Positions 1 through 12,500 of a stretch of DNA of 33,456 nt are shown in pieces. Positions within the stretch are counted from its first letter, which is position 1, and every line of letters begins with the position of its first letter. This stretch comes from Saccoglossus kowalevskii (taxonomy: Eukaryota; Hemichordata; Enteropneusta; Harrimaniidae): positions 124,198 to 157,653 of the forward strand of contig NW_003112471.1 in the NCBI RefSeq assembly GCF_000003605.2, in the 5' to 3' direction. A model generated the notes under the pieces. That model did not search any database. It was not told where the DNA came from and was given only the letters and a program-made list of their open reading frames with translations. Position numbers and translations under genes: made by a program.

Positions 1-323
1 AAATATCAGTTTTTACCAAAAATGACAAAAATATTCACCAAAATTAGAGAATTGAAGATATCATCACGAAATGAACAAATCTGAGAGAGGTCCACATGTA
101 GTACCTATATATGTAGTATCAAAGCAATTGCACTTGCGGTTTTTAACAAGAAGTCGAAAATATCATTTTTTACCAAAAATGACAAAAATATTCACCAAAA
201 TTAGAGAATTAAAGATATCAACATGAAATGAACAAACCTAAGAGAGGTCTACCCAAGGTACATATACACCAAGTATCAAAGCATTTAGGCTTGTAGTTTT
301 CAAGAAGAAGTCGAAAAAGTAAA
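1..323. repeat. Two-unit ~157-bp repeat in NUP155 intron
   Basis: The segment at 1-156 (TACCAAAAATGACAAAAATA onward) is repeated from about 157 with a 157-bp offset and about 85% identity. The window starts inside the array, so more units may lie to the left. Confidence 0.85.
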
Positions 324-330
324 ACATTGA

Positions 331-420
331 CACGGACGACGACGGACGACGACGGACGACGACGGACAATCACTCATATGATAAGCTCCGCTCGACAAAG
401 TCGACAGCGGAGCTAAAAAG
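331..420. repeat. 10-bp microsatellite plus terminal hairpin of an interspersed repeat
   Basis: A (GACGGACGAC)n run (about 331-367) is followed at 384-414 by a hairpin, AGCTCCGCT / AGCGGAGCT, around GACAAAGTC. A microsatellite followed by a short stem and an A-rich end is typical of the 3' end of a non-autonomous dispersed element. The 157-bp units upstream may be its body. Confidence 0.6.
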
Positions 421-482
421 AGAGCCTTTCAATTATGCTATATTATATCATGTTGAAGTATTTGTAATTTTCTTTATTACAG

Positions 483-542
483 GATGTTCAAAACCAATTA
501 CGACAGATGAAGTTTTCTGATTTAGTTACATCAGGGAGGGAG
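483..542 (+). CDS. NUP155: NUP155 exon A (first exon in window)
   Basis: The exon lies between the acceptor TTTATTACAG and the donor GTATGTAA. It is 60 bp, phase 0 to phase 0, 20 codons. The product contains [10 protein letters not shown], which aligns with FEDLVIRGKE of human NUP155. Confidence 0.9.
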
Positions 543-3500
543 GTATGTAATCATTTAATTTTGTCAGAATACAAATATTTAACTACTTAATTTCTCTGTT
601 CTACACACATTTGAATAAACAGAGTTGACTACATGTTACCACAATGGTGGGTATATGTTAACATCAAATGTTGTTTTCAAGAAAAGTGTTTAGTGTTTAA
701 GTGTTTTTTCTTCATTACCGGTAAATCATTAGTTTGATTTTAAAAATCTGGCATATCTGCACTTACATACATGTAGCTGATCATCTGTTGTTGTTTTTAT
801 ACATGGAACCAACCAATACGAGAAAATCTGCAACAGATATTCTTTTTGTCAGTGTATCATTTTCAACTCACAAAAAAAAAATGGTTGCCATTTTCTCTGA
901 TGTTCTTAAACTCAATTTGTTGTCATTTATAGATTTGTGGTACCCTGATTACTGCCCTTATCAACTGTTACCTTGGCGACAATGCTTCCATTGATGCAAT
1001 CAGTTCTCGCTTAAGAGAAATCTGCCCATTACTATATAGCACAGAGGACGCTATCATATCCAAGGCCAATGAACTTTTACAAACTGCCAAGCAAGCCAGT
1101 AATAAATTTGACAAGGAGAAGATGCTGCGGGAATCTCTTGAGGTATGGGTGAAAACTAGACTTGAAAATGAAGATTCCAGTTTCTAATGACTACAGTAGC
1201 ATTGATTTTAATTATTCATATCATTATCACTTTATACATATGTATGAGGTCATTATCAATTTCTGAATATGCATAAATCGTTATCACTTCATGAATATGC
1301 ATGAGGTCATTTGATTTGGGCAAACGAATCAGTAACACACACTGGAGACACATTTATTTAATGCAATGCAATGTTTCTGTAAACTTCCCTAGAATTTATA
1401 GCAAAGATGTCAGCCACAACTGTGTTACTTCATCCAAGCTTTTGACAGGTTTGTTGTAAATCTCAGAAAGAAGACCTTGAAAAACAATTTGAATAGCACA
1501 TCAACTCTATGTTTTTGTTTTTTTATTTGTTTGTCTGAATTGAACAAGTTCATGAGTAATTAGTCAAATTTTGATGCAGAACGACCTCATGCTTGAATGT
1601 TTTAAAACAAAAAAGGCATGAACAACTGCAATGTAAAGAATATACTGCATGTGTTAAGTTTGATTCATTTATTGTTTTTTCTCAGAGATTCAGTGAAGTG
1701 AGCCATCAGTTGAATTTGACAGCCATTTTTTCTGAATATCAAGCAGGTAATCTTTCCTCGATTAAATTTGAAATGTCACAAAATTTCCCGCTTTAAAGAG
1801 CGATGGTCGTTGTACCACACTTGGAACATTTGTGTTGATGAACATTTATTTCCCCACAATCCAATGTGCTCTTCCAATGACAAGTACAAGATTTGACCTT
1901 TGCACGATATGCACTAATTAAATTAATTACATGTAGAAATTGCATACATGTAGTTAAAGCTTGGTAACATCTCAGTTTGTACTCATTGGTCTGTGTAACA
2001 GTCAAAGTTGCCATTTTTGTTTATATAAACCCATATATAGCGCATGCAGAGCGCAATGACCACTGCCCTCTAAAAACACCATTTATGTCTCTTATAAAAA
2101 TTAATCAAAACCGTAAAAGAAATTAATCAAAACAGTAAAAGAACTTCATTCTATTTGGTTATCAGCTGGTTTTTATGATGGCATAGTTGAGTTAAGTTTA
2201 ACAGCAGCACACAGGAGAGATCCACAAGGGTTGGCATTACATTATTATAAAAGTGGTAAGCCACCGGAAGATACACAAGGAATGCAGGCATTTGTAACAA
2301 GGTAACTACCCACTACTTATATTTAAAAATCACTTTACTAAGATTTGTCTCATTTTTCATAACAGCATCATTCATGCTATAAAACTACTTTTTTTCTCTC
2401 CTGTTTATCCAACATCATCTAGTAAATAGTTCACACAAAAAAATGTAGCTTTTTTAGCAAGTGATTTTCCATTTTCCTTGTCCAAACAACACCTTCAATA
2501 ATATGAATCACAGTACATCAAACTACAGTTATGTATAGATTCTGTGTTTATTTTTGTAAATTAAGAAGAGACACTCAGTCCCTGTGTAGCATTTGGTCAA
2601 AAGTTGCAAGATTTAGGGGATTTTATTTTTCAAACCGTCAACAATAAAAGTTTGTTGTAAATGTGAAATCTCTGTTTAAAAATGCATTCTGCATTCCAAT
2701 TTTTTCAAGAAATAGTTCAAATAATTGTAACCTAAAATAGACAGTTTTCTGTAAACAGAAAAACTTGAAACAAAGTTGTTCTAGTGTGAAGTTTGGTTAA
2801 GATGAAACAGTTAAAACCAGTCATTTGTATAATTTCATTCCTTGCAGATTGGAATGCTACGAATGTGTCCATGATACATTGGGTAACTTGGTTCACCTCA
2901 GTCAGTCCTACCCACAATCCCCTGGGATTCCAAAACGACCCGGCCCACCACCGACAACGAGTGAAGACAGCAGATTGAGTGCGCAGGAAGCAGCACACCA
3001 TGTAAGTCTTGGGCATCTATTGTCAGACATACATGTACAGCAAACTTAATATTCTTAATGTTATCGTCCAACAAATGCACTTTACTTTTACTTTCATGAG
3101 TATGTTTTGTTGTCACAGTCCTGTGACGTCTCACACGTCTTCCTAACCAGAAATGATCAGCTTTAAATGATTGTAGATTTATGCAATTTTGGGCCGCTTC
3201 CATTTATAATATTTGGTAAAGAATCACTGAAACAAATTATTACATCCGTAAAAATATGACTGATGATTGACTTTGAAACATTCAAAGTTTCAAACAAACT
3301 CCAGGCACTCCATGCGCGATATCAGATCCATGTGGAGAGGACGCTGACCTGCAACGTCAGTGGGCATAAATCAGTACAGTGCATACAGTCTCAGACACCA
3401 AAATATGGCTGCTAAAACTGGGTGCACATTTATATTCTAATGCAAAAACGTCATTTGTAGTTGAATGAACTTTGTAATGAGCATGATGTAGATAAAAAAC

Positions 3501-6500
3501 AGAATATCATGCCAGTTATAACAGCAGTTTATGTAACTAGATGTTTTGTTGTGATATTTGTGCATGTTTAATTACCTAATTTGCATAACAATTCTCTCAC
3601 AAAGAACTGAGTGGTGGTTCAAAACTAACATTAAACAAAATTGATTCACTGAAATGACTTGTAGCTGTCTTTTATTTTGTGTTGAATAATGTTGTTGATT
3701 GCTATTGAGTGTAGCGACTTCTATTGACGACAGTACCGGTACTCATTTTCAGATGGATCAGATGATGAAAATTGGTTTGAAGTCAAATGATGAATTATAC
3801 CATGTCTCACTATATGATTGGTTGGTTACCATGGGACTCACAGATAAACTACTAGAGGTTAGTACGTTGAGAATTTCCTGCTTATTGTTCATTAATATTG
3901 TCTGTTCCAAAATATTTCAGAGTAGTTATCATAAAATTGCTAGGAAAGTATGGAATTTCCAACAATCATTTTTTTGTTACTTGCTCAAGTTGCAGAAGAT
4001 ATACCACATACATTTCCAAACAGGAACAGATGGTAGTTTGGGATAAAATCCTTGTTGACGTATTGGTTATTTCATCAAGAAATTGAAAAAAAATTTCAAC
4101 TCAAAATCTGATTACCAGTATCTCCATATGTATGATGAAGAGCTTACGTTTGTCTCTTTTACTTCAGATTACCTTACCATTTGTAGAGGCCTATCTGAAG
4201 CGAGCCGCTGCCTACCAACCTGACAACCTTACCATGCTGGATCTCTTGTGGAAGTACTATGAGAAAATACAGAATTTCTCAGCAGCAGCAAAAATATTAT
4301 CCAAACTGGGTGATAGGCATGGGTATGTTGATAGCAACTTTTGTTTTAATGTTAATAATTATTTGAATCACAATTATAATTAAGAAAGCAATGATGCACT
4401 TTTATATTAGATGTACAAGGAGTGTTAATGTAAATAATTGCTATGCTTGACCTACCAATTGAGTAATGTGTGTAGAAATACACAGAGTCCTCAGTCTGCC
4501 ACTGACCATCGTAATACACCTTTGTGCTGCCTAGCAATATGTCAAAATGATGTAGATTGGTGTAACAATGTTGCTCAAATAGACAAGTGTGTTTGGATGT
4601 TTTGTTGTTTATCTTTTAGAACACAAAACTGATGACCAGTGATGAAAATATAGGTTTTGACACTGAGTACCACCCATTGCTGAAATATTTGTCATGCCAT
4701 TCTTTTTGTGAAATTTTTACCTTTTTTGGTATTTTCTGGCAAATTGACAAAATGATGGGTGTAAGTGGGCATATGACTAGATCACAGAAACACTAGAGGT
4801 TGTAATCCTGGCAAACTTGACATCATAATAAACTGTATTTTGGGATCTATTTTATTTTTGCAATGAACCACAATATGTTAGGTACAAGTCTGGTCAAGTC
4901 TGACATATGTCGAATAATGCTGATTTTTTCATCATGATGATCAAGGTTATTTTGATGGGAATCCATGACATGACTGCCTGTCTCAATTTTGAGCAAATCT
5001 TAGAAGTATTGGGGCAGCAAAATTGGCTTAAACTGCTTGGGTTTTGACTAAACAGTTGGTTTTTGAATCTCAACCTGTGGTTTTGTCCACTCTGGGCAAG
5101 TCAATATTGCAGTAAAGGACATAGAATGCTTTTGTGGCCTGGTATCTGTCTGAATAAGTGAATTCCTCATTTCAAAGGTGATTTGGTGTGATTAATGTAA
5201 ATGTAGTTTACAATTACCAAATTAGTAAGCAAGTATGAGTAATTTACAAAAATATCTGCTCACCCAAGTCCTATCATATAATTGAACGTTCTGTCATAAT
5301 CGTGGCTTTCCTAAGCCTTTCCCTGGTCAGAACCACAGTCAGCTAGCATACAAGTGATAATATGATAAATGCGATTAATTCACCATGTGTGTGCAGCCAT
5401 CTTGAACAAGGCTTGAAACTAAGTAAAGAGGGAAGTTGAGAAACAGGTTTTCAGTTTCCAACAAATCAGGGAAAAATACTAAACTTTCATAGCCTAATGA
5501 GGGGTACTATTAACCTCCAATAAATGTTAACCACATTTGTCGTTTTTGTGTCGCTGATTAGCTCCTGAACGTCTGTCTACTATAATATAGATTTACCCAG
5601 AGTAGCGTGACAACAAGACTGCGTCAGCGAAATCCAAAAGCCAATTGTTTAGTCAAAACCCAAGCAGTTAGCCAATTCGCTAGTGAGTTTGCAAATTGGC
5701 TGCCCCAATACTTCTGAGATTTGCTATACAAGGCTTGGACCTGAATGTTGGCACATTGATTAATTGATTAATCAGTAAGCAGTATAAATAAGATGACTAA
5801 AAGTACAGTCTGCCATGCTCTCTAACTCCTGATATTAGGTTTGGGAGATTGGTTTGTACACATGCACTATGCATCAAATAGCATCAAAGTCAATGAGAAA
5901 ATTTCAGGGGAAATAGCAGTGACTTCAGTGGCTAAAAATGTTGCCTGGCATAAATTATCGAAAAAAAACTTCAATCTTTTCACTACAAGACTTTCTCACC
6001 CAAATGTTTCTGTACTATTTTTTTATATTCTTCAATATTTCTGGATATGAACTCTAATTTTGAAGCCAACAGACAAAATTTGAGCCAATTTTCTGTTGTC
6101 CCAATTTTCTAAAGGAATTTGTGATGAAAAGAGGGAAGTGGAGAGGTTAAAGTATTGATACCAAGTTTATATTTTGTTTACAGTACTGATGTGAACCTGA
6201 CTCAGCGAATTGAGTACATATCGCGTGCTATTATGAGTGCAAAGAGTAGTAACCTACGTACTAGTTCAGCCAGCGATGGAGAATTTTTACATCAATTAGA
6301 AGAAAAAATGGAGGTATGTATTCTATTGAACATGTAACATGTATATGTAGTGTTCTGTCCAAAGCTTTTCAAGTATAGTGGCCATGTTTGGATTTTATGG
6401 AAACATATGAATACATCAACAAAGACAAATGAATCAATTAACACCCTTGCATAAGTAAATTATTTTCTTTGAGAGATTGTACACTGGAAAAAGTGATGAA

Positions 6501-9500
6501 GAAATGCATAATGTCATCTGGAGTCAATTCTTGAAGTTGCATTTCCAAATTTGTGAGGTGACATCCCCTGACCATCAATTGTTGAGATTGTAGATGGGTA
6601 ATGGTAAAATAACATAATATGTATTTCAGATGACCTCTTAAATCAAGCTGAATTTATAAAAATTGAGTTAGGAGACTTTGTTCTCAAAAGTCAGTTACAT
6701 TGTAGAAATTTCTGTCTAAGGGTTAAAACCCTCCAGTCATCTCAAAATAGGAAGGAAAGTTAGGGCGGAATATCCACTTTTTCTTATTATTTGCAAAGTG
6801 GTAATGCCAGTTTAAAATAGCCCACTTTTATTATAGCATCAACAGATGGTTGCTTTTGCTAAAGGCAAACTGTTTCTGTGGTTTTGTTGGGGTCCTAAAT
6901 ATCCCAGCTATTATCACCACCAGAAACTAAAAACAACATTGTACTGAAAACCTGAATCACTGATTACCCCTGGTAGGTAATATTGCATGACAGATAAACT
7001 GTAGTCAAAATAAACAACATTTTAGTCTAAAAATATAATGTATGCACAAGCTGTCATGCAGTAATTGAATACACATCATACATGTACAACATCATACATG
7101 TCTCTCCTTCTCCTAGGTTGCTCGTATTCAACTCAAGGTATTTGAAGCTATCAGCAATTTTAACTCGTCTCTCCCCGAAGTACAGGAAGCCTTATCTCAG
7201 CTCAATGCTGAACTGTTAGATATTACCAGGGTAAGATTATACTGTGTTCTATTAGTAATAGTACATGTGCTTACATCAATGACAGAGATGTGTCTATTGT
7301 GAACAATGATCCAGCATACAATAAATGCAATTTTGGTGTTTGTATACTTCTAATAGAGCAAATATGTTATATGCAAATTACAATGTTGTTGACCCAAAGT
7401 ATAGTTACGTGTATGTATAGAAGTGCTTGTCATGTATAATCACTTGGAAAATGTAAAATCTACCTATATGTATTCATGCAACATATGTACCAAAAAAGCC
7501 ATATTGTTTACTGTGTAAGCTTCTTACTGAGAATATACGTTTTTTCTCAAAACGTTTATGTAACATTTCTATTCCATTCCCCATATTTGGACATATTGTT
7601 ACGTCATTTCTGTACATTATCAGACGATAGAGTATTAAGTTTATTGCATCAGTCCTGAATCTGTATAACATTTCTATTCCATTCCCCATATTTGGACATA
7701 TTGTTACGTCATTTCTATACATTATCAAACGATAGAGTATTAAGTTTGTTGCATCAGTCCTGAATCTGTATAACATTTCTATTCCATTCCCCATATTTGG
7801 ACATATTGTTACGTCATTTCTATACATTATCAGACGATAGAGTATTAAGTTTATTTATCAGTCCTGAATCTGTATAACATTTCTATTCCATTCCCCATAT
7901 TTGGACATATTGTTACGTCATTTCTATACATTATCAGACGATAGAGTATTAAGTTTATTTATCAGTCCTGAATCTGTATAACATTTTGATGCTGAAGTTG
8001 GTGCAAATAATTTGTTGTGAGGTTTGTGAAGTAGAAATGAAATATTAACGCAAATGAACCCAAACAAGACAGGAAGCTTTAAACATCAACTTCAAACGTT
8101 CTTTTGCCATCTGTATGTTTCAGTGTAGTGAAACATTCATGTTCTGGGGCCCCATGTTCTAAGTTACATACCAGTACAAAAGCACAAGTCAGGTTTGGGG
8201 CATAAAAGATGCGATATCACTGCTGATTAAACACCTTACATGCTAATGGTATTAATAATATTTATTATGTGTCACCATAACGTCATAAGTTACAGCATGC
8301 CGTACTTTTGCGGTATTTTACGGGGTATTTTCATCCTACAATATTAGGAAATGTGAATTCCAAATATGAAATGATTACACACATAAGCGTCCTCTAATAA
8401 CAAAAACAAACATGGCTGCCACCAGGGTTTGACCAAACCCCACACAAAGAAGTTTGCTGATTCTGTTCTAAACATTTTGGATTTCGGCATTCCCATGATG
8501 TATCATTGGGAGGAAAAGATGTATGACAATAACTTAAAGGTTATTACAAGAATACTCAGACAGTATGCCATCGCATCAACCTCCGCTGCACATCGGTGCT
8601 TTGAGGTATCCTCGTAATAACCTCATATTATATAATGAATGAGCTACAGTGATGTGAAATATTGAATTACTGTAGATCAGAATAATAACAATGCTGTGAA
8701 AACCAATTCGTGTTGTGGAAGTGATTCATCACTATAGCATACTACATGTTTTTGAAAATGTATAATGAAAATATTGTTTTCATTTCAGCTGTATGAGGGT
8801 TTTGCTGAACCGTTCCAACTCTGGGAATGCCAACTTGCTATCATTCACTGTGCTGGACATTATGATCCGCTATTGGTGGAATCTTTCTGGACAAATATTA
8901 TTAAAAAAGGTAAGGTTATTCAGTTAAAAATATTAATAGGAACTAATCTTTATAATAATATGGGCTTTGTACAGTATTGATCCTTGATTTGGTTCATTTT
9001 TTTAGTACAGTACCCTCAACATGGTCTCAAAATTCAAATTAGGTATGATTAGAGGTACATTACTTGGGATTTGCAATGCGCATAGTACTGTATGGTGACA
9101 TCATGTCAAGATCCCATTCAAGTCTCTTCTCATAGATAGCGAGACTGAGGCTATGACCTTCTGACATGACATATATCAATGTTCAAGGTTTGTAAAAATA
9201 AAATAAAACATGTCTTGCTACTGTCATAGTGAAAAAATGTAATACATAGAAAATGTACAGAAAATATAGTTATTGTAATCCGTCATATCTTGGGCAGCTA
9301 TTTTTATCCACCTGGACCACACAGTAATCTAGTTAGTTGTTCTGAGCAGGAAACGCTTATGCGAGAGAGAGATTGATCTCGACCTTGGTATCATGTCACC
9401 GTAGTTGCAAACCCCAAGTAATGTACCTCTGATATGATGTAGTTAAAATATGAATTCTAATGAGATATTGTGTTTTTTCAGAGTTAGATAATTCAGTTGG

Positions 9501-12500
9501 TAAATCAGTGCCTTCTAGAATGGCTTGTCTTAGTGATAAAGTAACAGCATTAGGAAGTATATACATGACATCTGACAGATATTTCCCTCTAGGTAAGTGC
9601 TCTCTTTGTTCACACTCGTCATGTGAATTGTTTCCCACTCAGACGTGCCAGAGCAGATTTGTTTTATGTAGTTGGTTGGTAACATGTTCACACCTCAATG
9701 TTTTCATGGTTTCAATAGCCAAGTTGATGATTACCCAGATAACACAGTGCTCATCATTATGTTCTCCTTCTGATGCTAATCTTCAAACATTAAATGTCCA
9801 CTGCATGATGAAAATCGCACTCTTTACTCTTGGAAGTATGTCTTTCTTTCTATTGAAATCTTATTTGTATTTAAAGACGTGTTTCAGTTCAAAAATCAAT
9901 ATACATGTATTAAAAATTAACTCGGAATCTGCAGCGACTATATGAATGGGCAAAGTTGGTTTCTTACTTGTGCTACTTTAAATCCAGTTTCATTTGCCTA
10001 TTATTGAGCCCATGCCTTCATATTAATGCTTGTATCATATCCAGCTATGTCTGGATATTGTCTTTGGTGAAACAGGTGTTAACATTGTAGGCTGAACTTG
10101 GAATGTTTCGGAAGTAGCCAATATTTTGTAAATTTTGCAGAAAAACATGTTGAAATCCACTTTTTAGTTGGTGATTTCGATAGAGATGCAATTGTCTATA
10201 GGTATTCACGCCTAGCTAGCTATAACAACTCATGTTTGGTATTGTCAATAGATCTCAAAATTCTGCTAACTAAGGTACTCAGTACTCAACACTGAATCAA
10301 TTAATTTCCGTCTTCCAGTTGTTGTTATGGTTACCCTGCCTGTCTTTTATTTTACATTGCATTTTGGTTTCTCCTTTGTGTTTAGATTTTCTTGTGAAAC
10401 ATTTGGAGAAGGTGACATGTAAACTAGATTGGGATAAAACTTGTGTGTTCATAACATTTTTGAAGATCGGTATACCGTTTACAACGTTGCATCAAGTGTA
10501 TGATTGTATATTCAAAGCCAAGGTAAGTTTAGCATTGCTTCCATCATCATGTGTATTCAGTTTAGATGAGCAACTTTTCTAGCAATGGATTTTTTATTTC
10601 AGTTGCAGCAACTTTCAATGAATACTCAAATTGCAAATATTTCTAGCAATGAAACAAAATTTTGCAAGGCCTTTAATGTTTCATCTTCTTGCTTTATGCT
10701 CTACAAATAATATCCAACAAAGCGTCTTCAGTTTCTATTTGTGTCTGTCTTACAGGATAGTCATTGGCAATCTGTTGGTAAACCATTACATATTTTAGAT
10801 GCTATATATTTACTACTTACACTGTTTGCTGATAAACCTTCCCACGTACCCAGCTATGAAAAGTAGGTATTTACTCATTATCTAAATATCTGCATGTGTT
10901 CAATCAAGAATAAAATAGGTCACAATGTCCCATATTTGTGTTTCTAGTCTCCATCATAAGACTTATAATTTATCACAACTTTTTTGCTGTTTTGTCCTAA
11001 GTTTTGAAAAAATGAAAGAACAATGTACCATACTCGACCGCGTTAGTGCCCAGGGGCCTCAACTCAGAAAATCACGATTTTTTAGGGGTGGGCGCCCCTA
11101 AACNNNNNNNNNNNNNNNNNNNNNNNNNNNNNNNNNNNNNNNNNNNNNNNNNNNNNNNNNNNNNNNNNNNNNNNNNNNNNNNNNNNNNNNNNNNNNNNNN
11201 NNNNNNNNNNNNNNNNNNNNNNNNNNNNNNNNNNNNNNNNNNNNNNNNNNNNNNNNNNNNNNNNNNNNNNNNNNNNNNNNNNNNNNNNNNNNNNNNNNNN
11301 NNNNNNNNNNNNNNNNNNNNNNNNNNNNNNNNNNNNNNNNCCCCCCCCCCCCCCCCCCGGTAAAGAATGAAAATTGAGGGGGATATTACATGTTTGAGGG
11401 AAAATCAAATTACGAAATTAGTTGCGTCGTCATTCATTTTTACATTGAAGAAACAGAAATGATCACAAAAAATATGCACGTTTATTACAATATTAATTAC
11501 GTACCACCGTAATTTACGAAATTAAAAATGTAAGAGTCAAAGTCAAAATTCTCATCATTATCTCCACTGACGAATGTGTAGGATCGTTTGCAAACTCCCG
11601 ATGAAAATCTCCTTCCGCCATGATGCATTTGCATAATTTGACGTGCAAGCAACAGCGTCCTTTGACCTAATTGGTCACGTTTGTTATTAACCAATGCTGT
11701 GTCTACTTATTTCTTCGGAAATTCTCAAAGACTTTCTGGTAACGCAATGCGGAAGTGAATTATTGATGTCGAAGTACGATCTGTTGGAATTGATTTCAGC
11801 GAATAAACAACATGTTTTTTCAAAAAAAAATGGTAACTAGTCATTTATGGGGAGGTAAACTGAATATGGCATGAAATATTTACCGCATTTTGTCGAAGCT
11901 TAGTTTACGCATGGTTACCATGGTCTACGCATTCACAACATATTCACGGCAGCAATATCCACGTTGTATCATATAAAAATAATTACCACGATTTGTTAGG
12001 CAATTATCAAAGACCAAGTTTTAAATTAGTTGCATTTTGAAGGGGTGGGCGCTTAGCCGAATAATCCCGAATATAAAAATTGCGCAAAAGTGGGGGGTGG
12101 GCGCTTGACCGGGCATGGGCGCTCACGCGGTCGAGTACGGTAGTTTTCATGAAAAGTCATACCGGTAATTTTATAAACTAAACTAAAAAGCCGCTGGCAC
12201 ATGTTGATTTTAGAAAACAAATTGACCAGAATCAGGTTTCCTTCAATTGGCTGGTTGAACATGCATTCAACAGTTGAAATGAAATATCCTGATTCAGTTT
12301 TATTTTAATCAAATTAACAAAATACATGTTTATAGTATTCAGTACGACCCTTATTAACATGTTGTTTACAACGTAGTTGGGGTTCAGTGGTATCGGATTT
12401 TAGACCTTCCATGATTGTTCACCACCCTTTACTGCCGACATTGGTATACAGCATCAGAATGGTATTTAATTTGAAGTTTCAATTTCATATCATTTCAAAA

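Noticed and set aside
7561-7978. Regular repeats as a CRISPR-like array
   Set aside because: Units are contiguous 104/105-bp tandem copies without spacers, in a eukaryotic intron.
8429-8617. 62-codon ORF in the NUP155 intron as a missed exon
   Set aside because: Exons I and J join in phase and match contiguous family sequence, so no exon belongs here. The ORF overlaps a short inverted repeat.
9460-9945. 161-codon ORF as a separate gene
   Set aside because: It is NUP155 exon K read through its GTAAGT donor into the intron.
11046-11408. Open frames crossing the N run
   Set aside because: The sequence is unknown and the frames are artefacts of N and poly-C.
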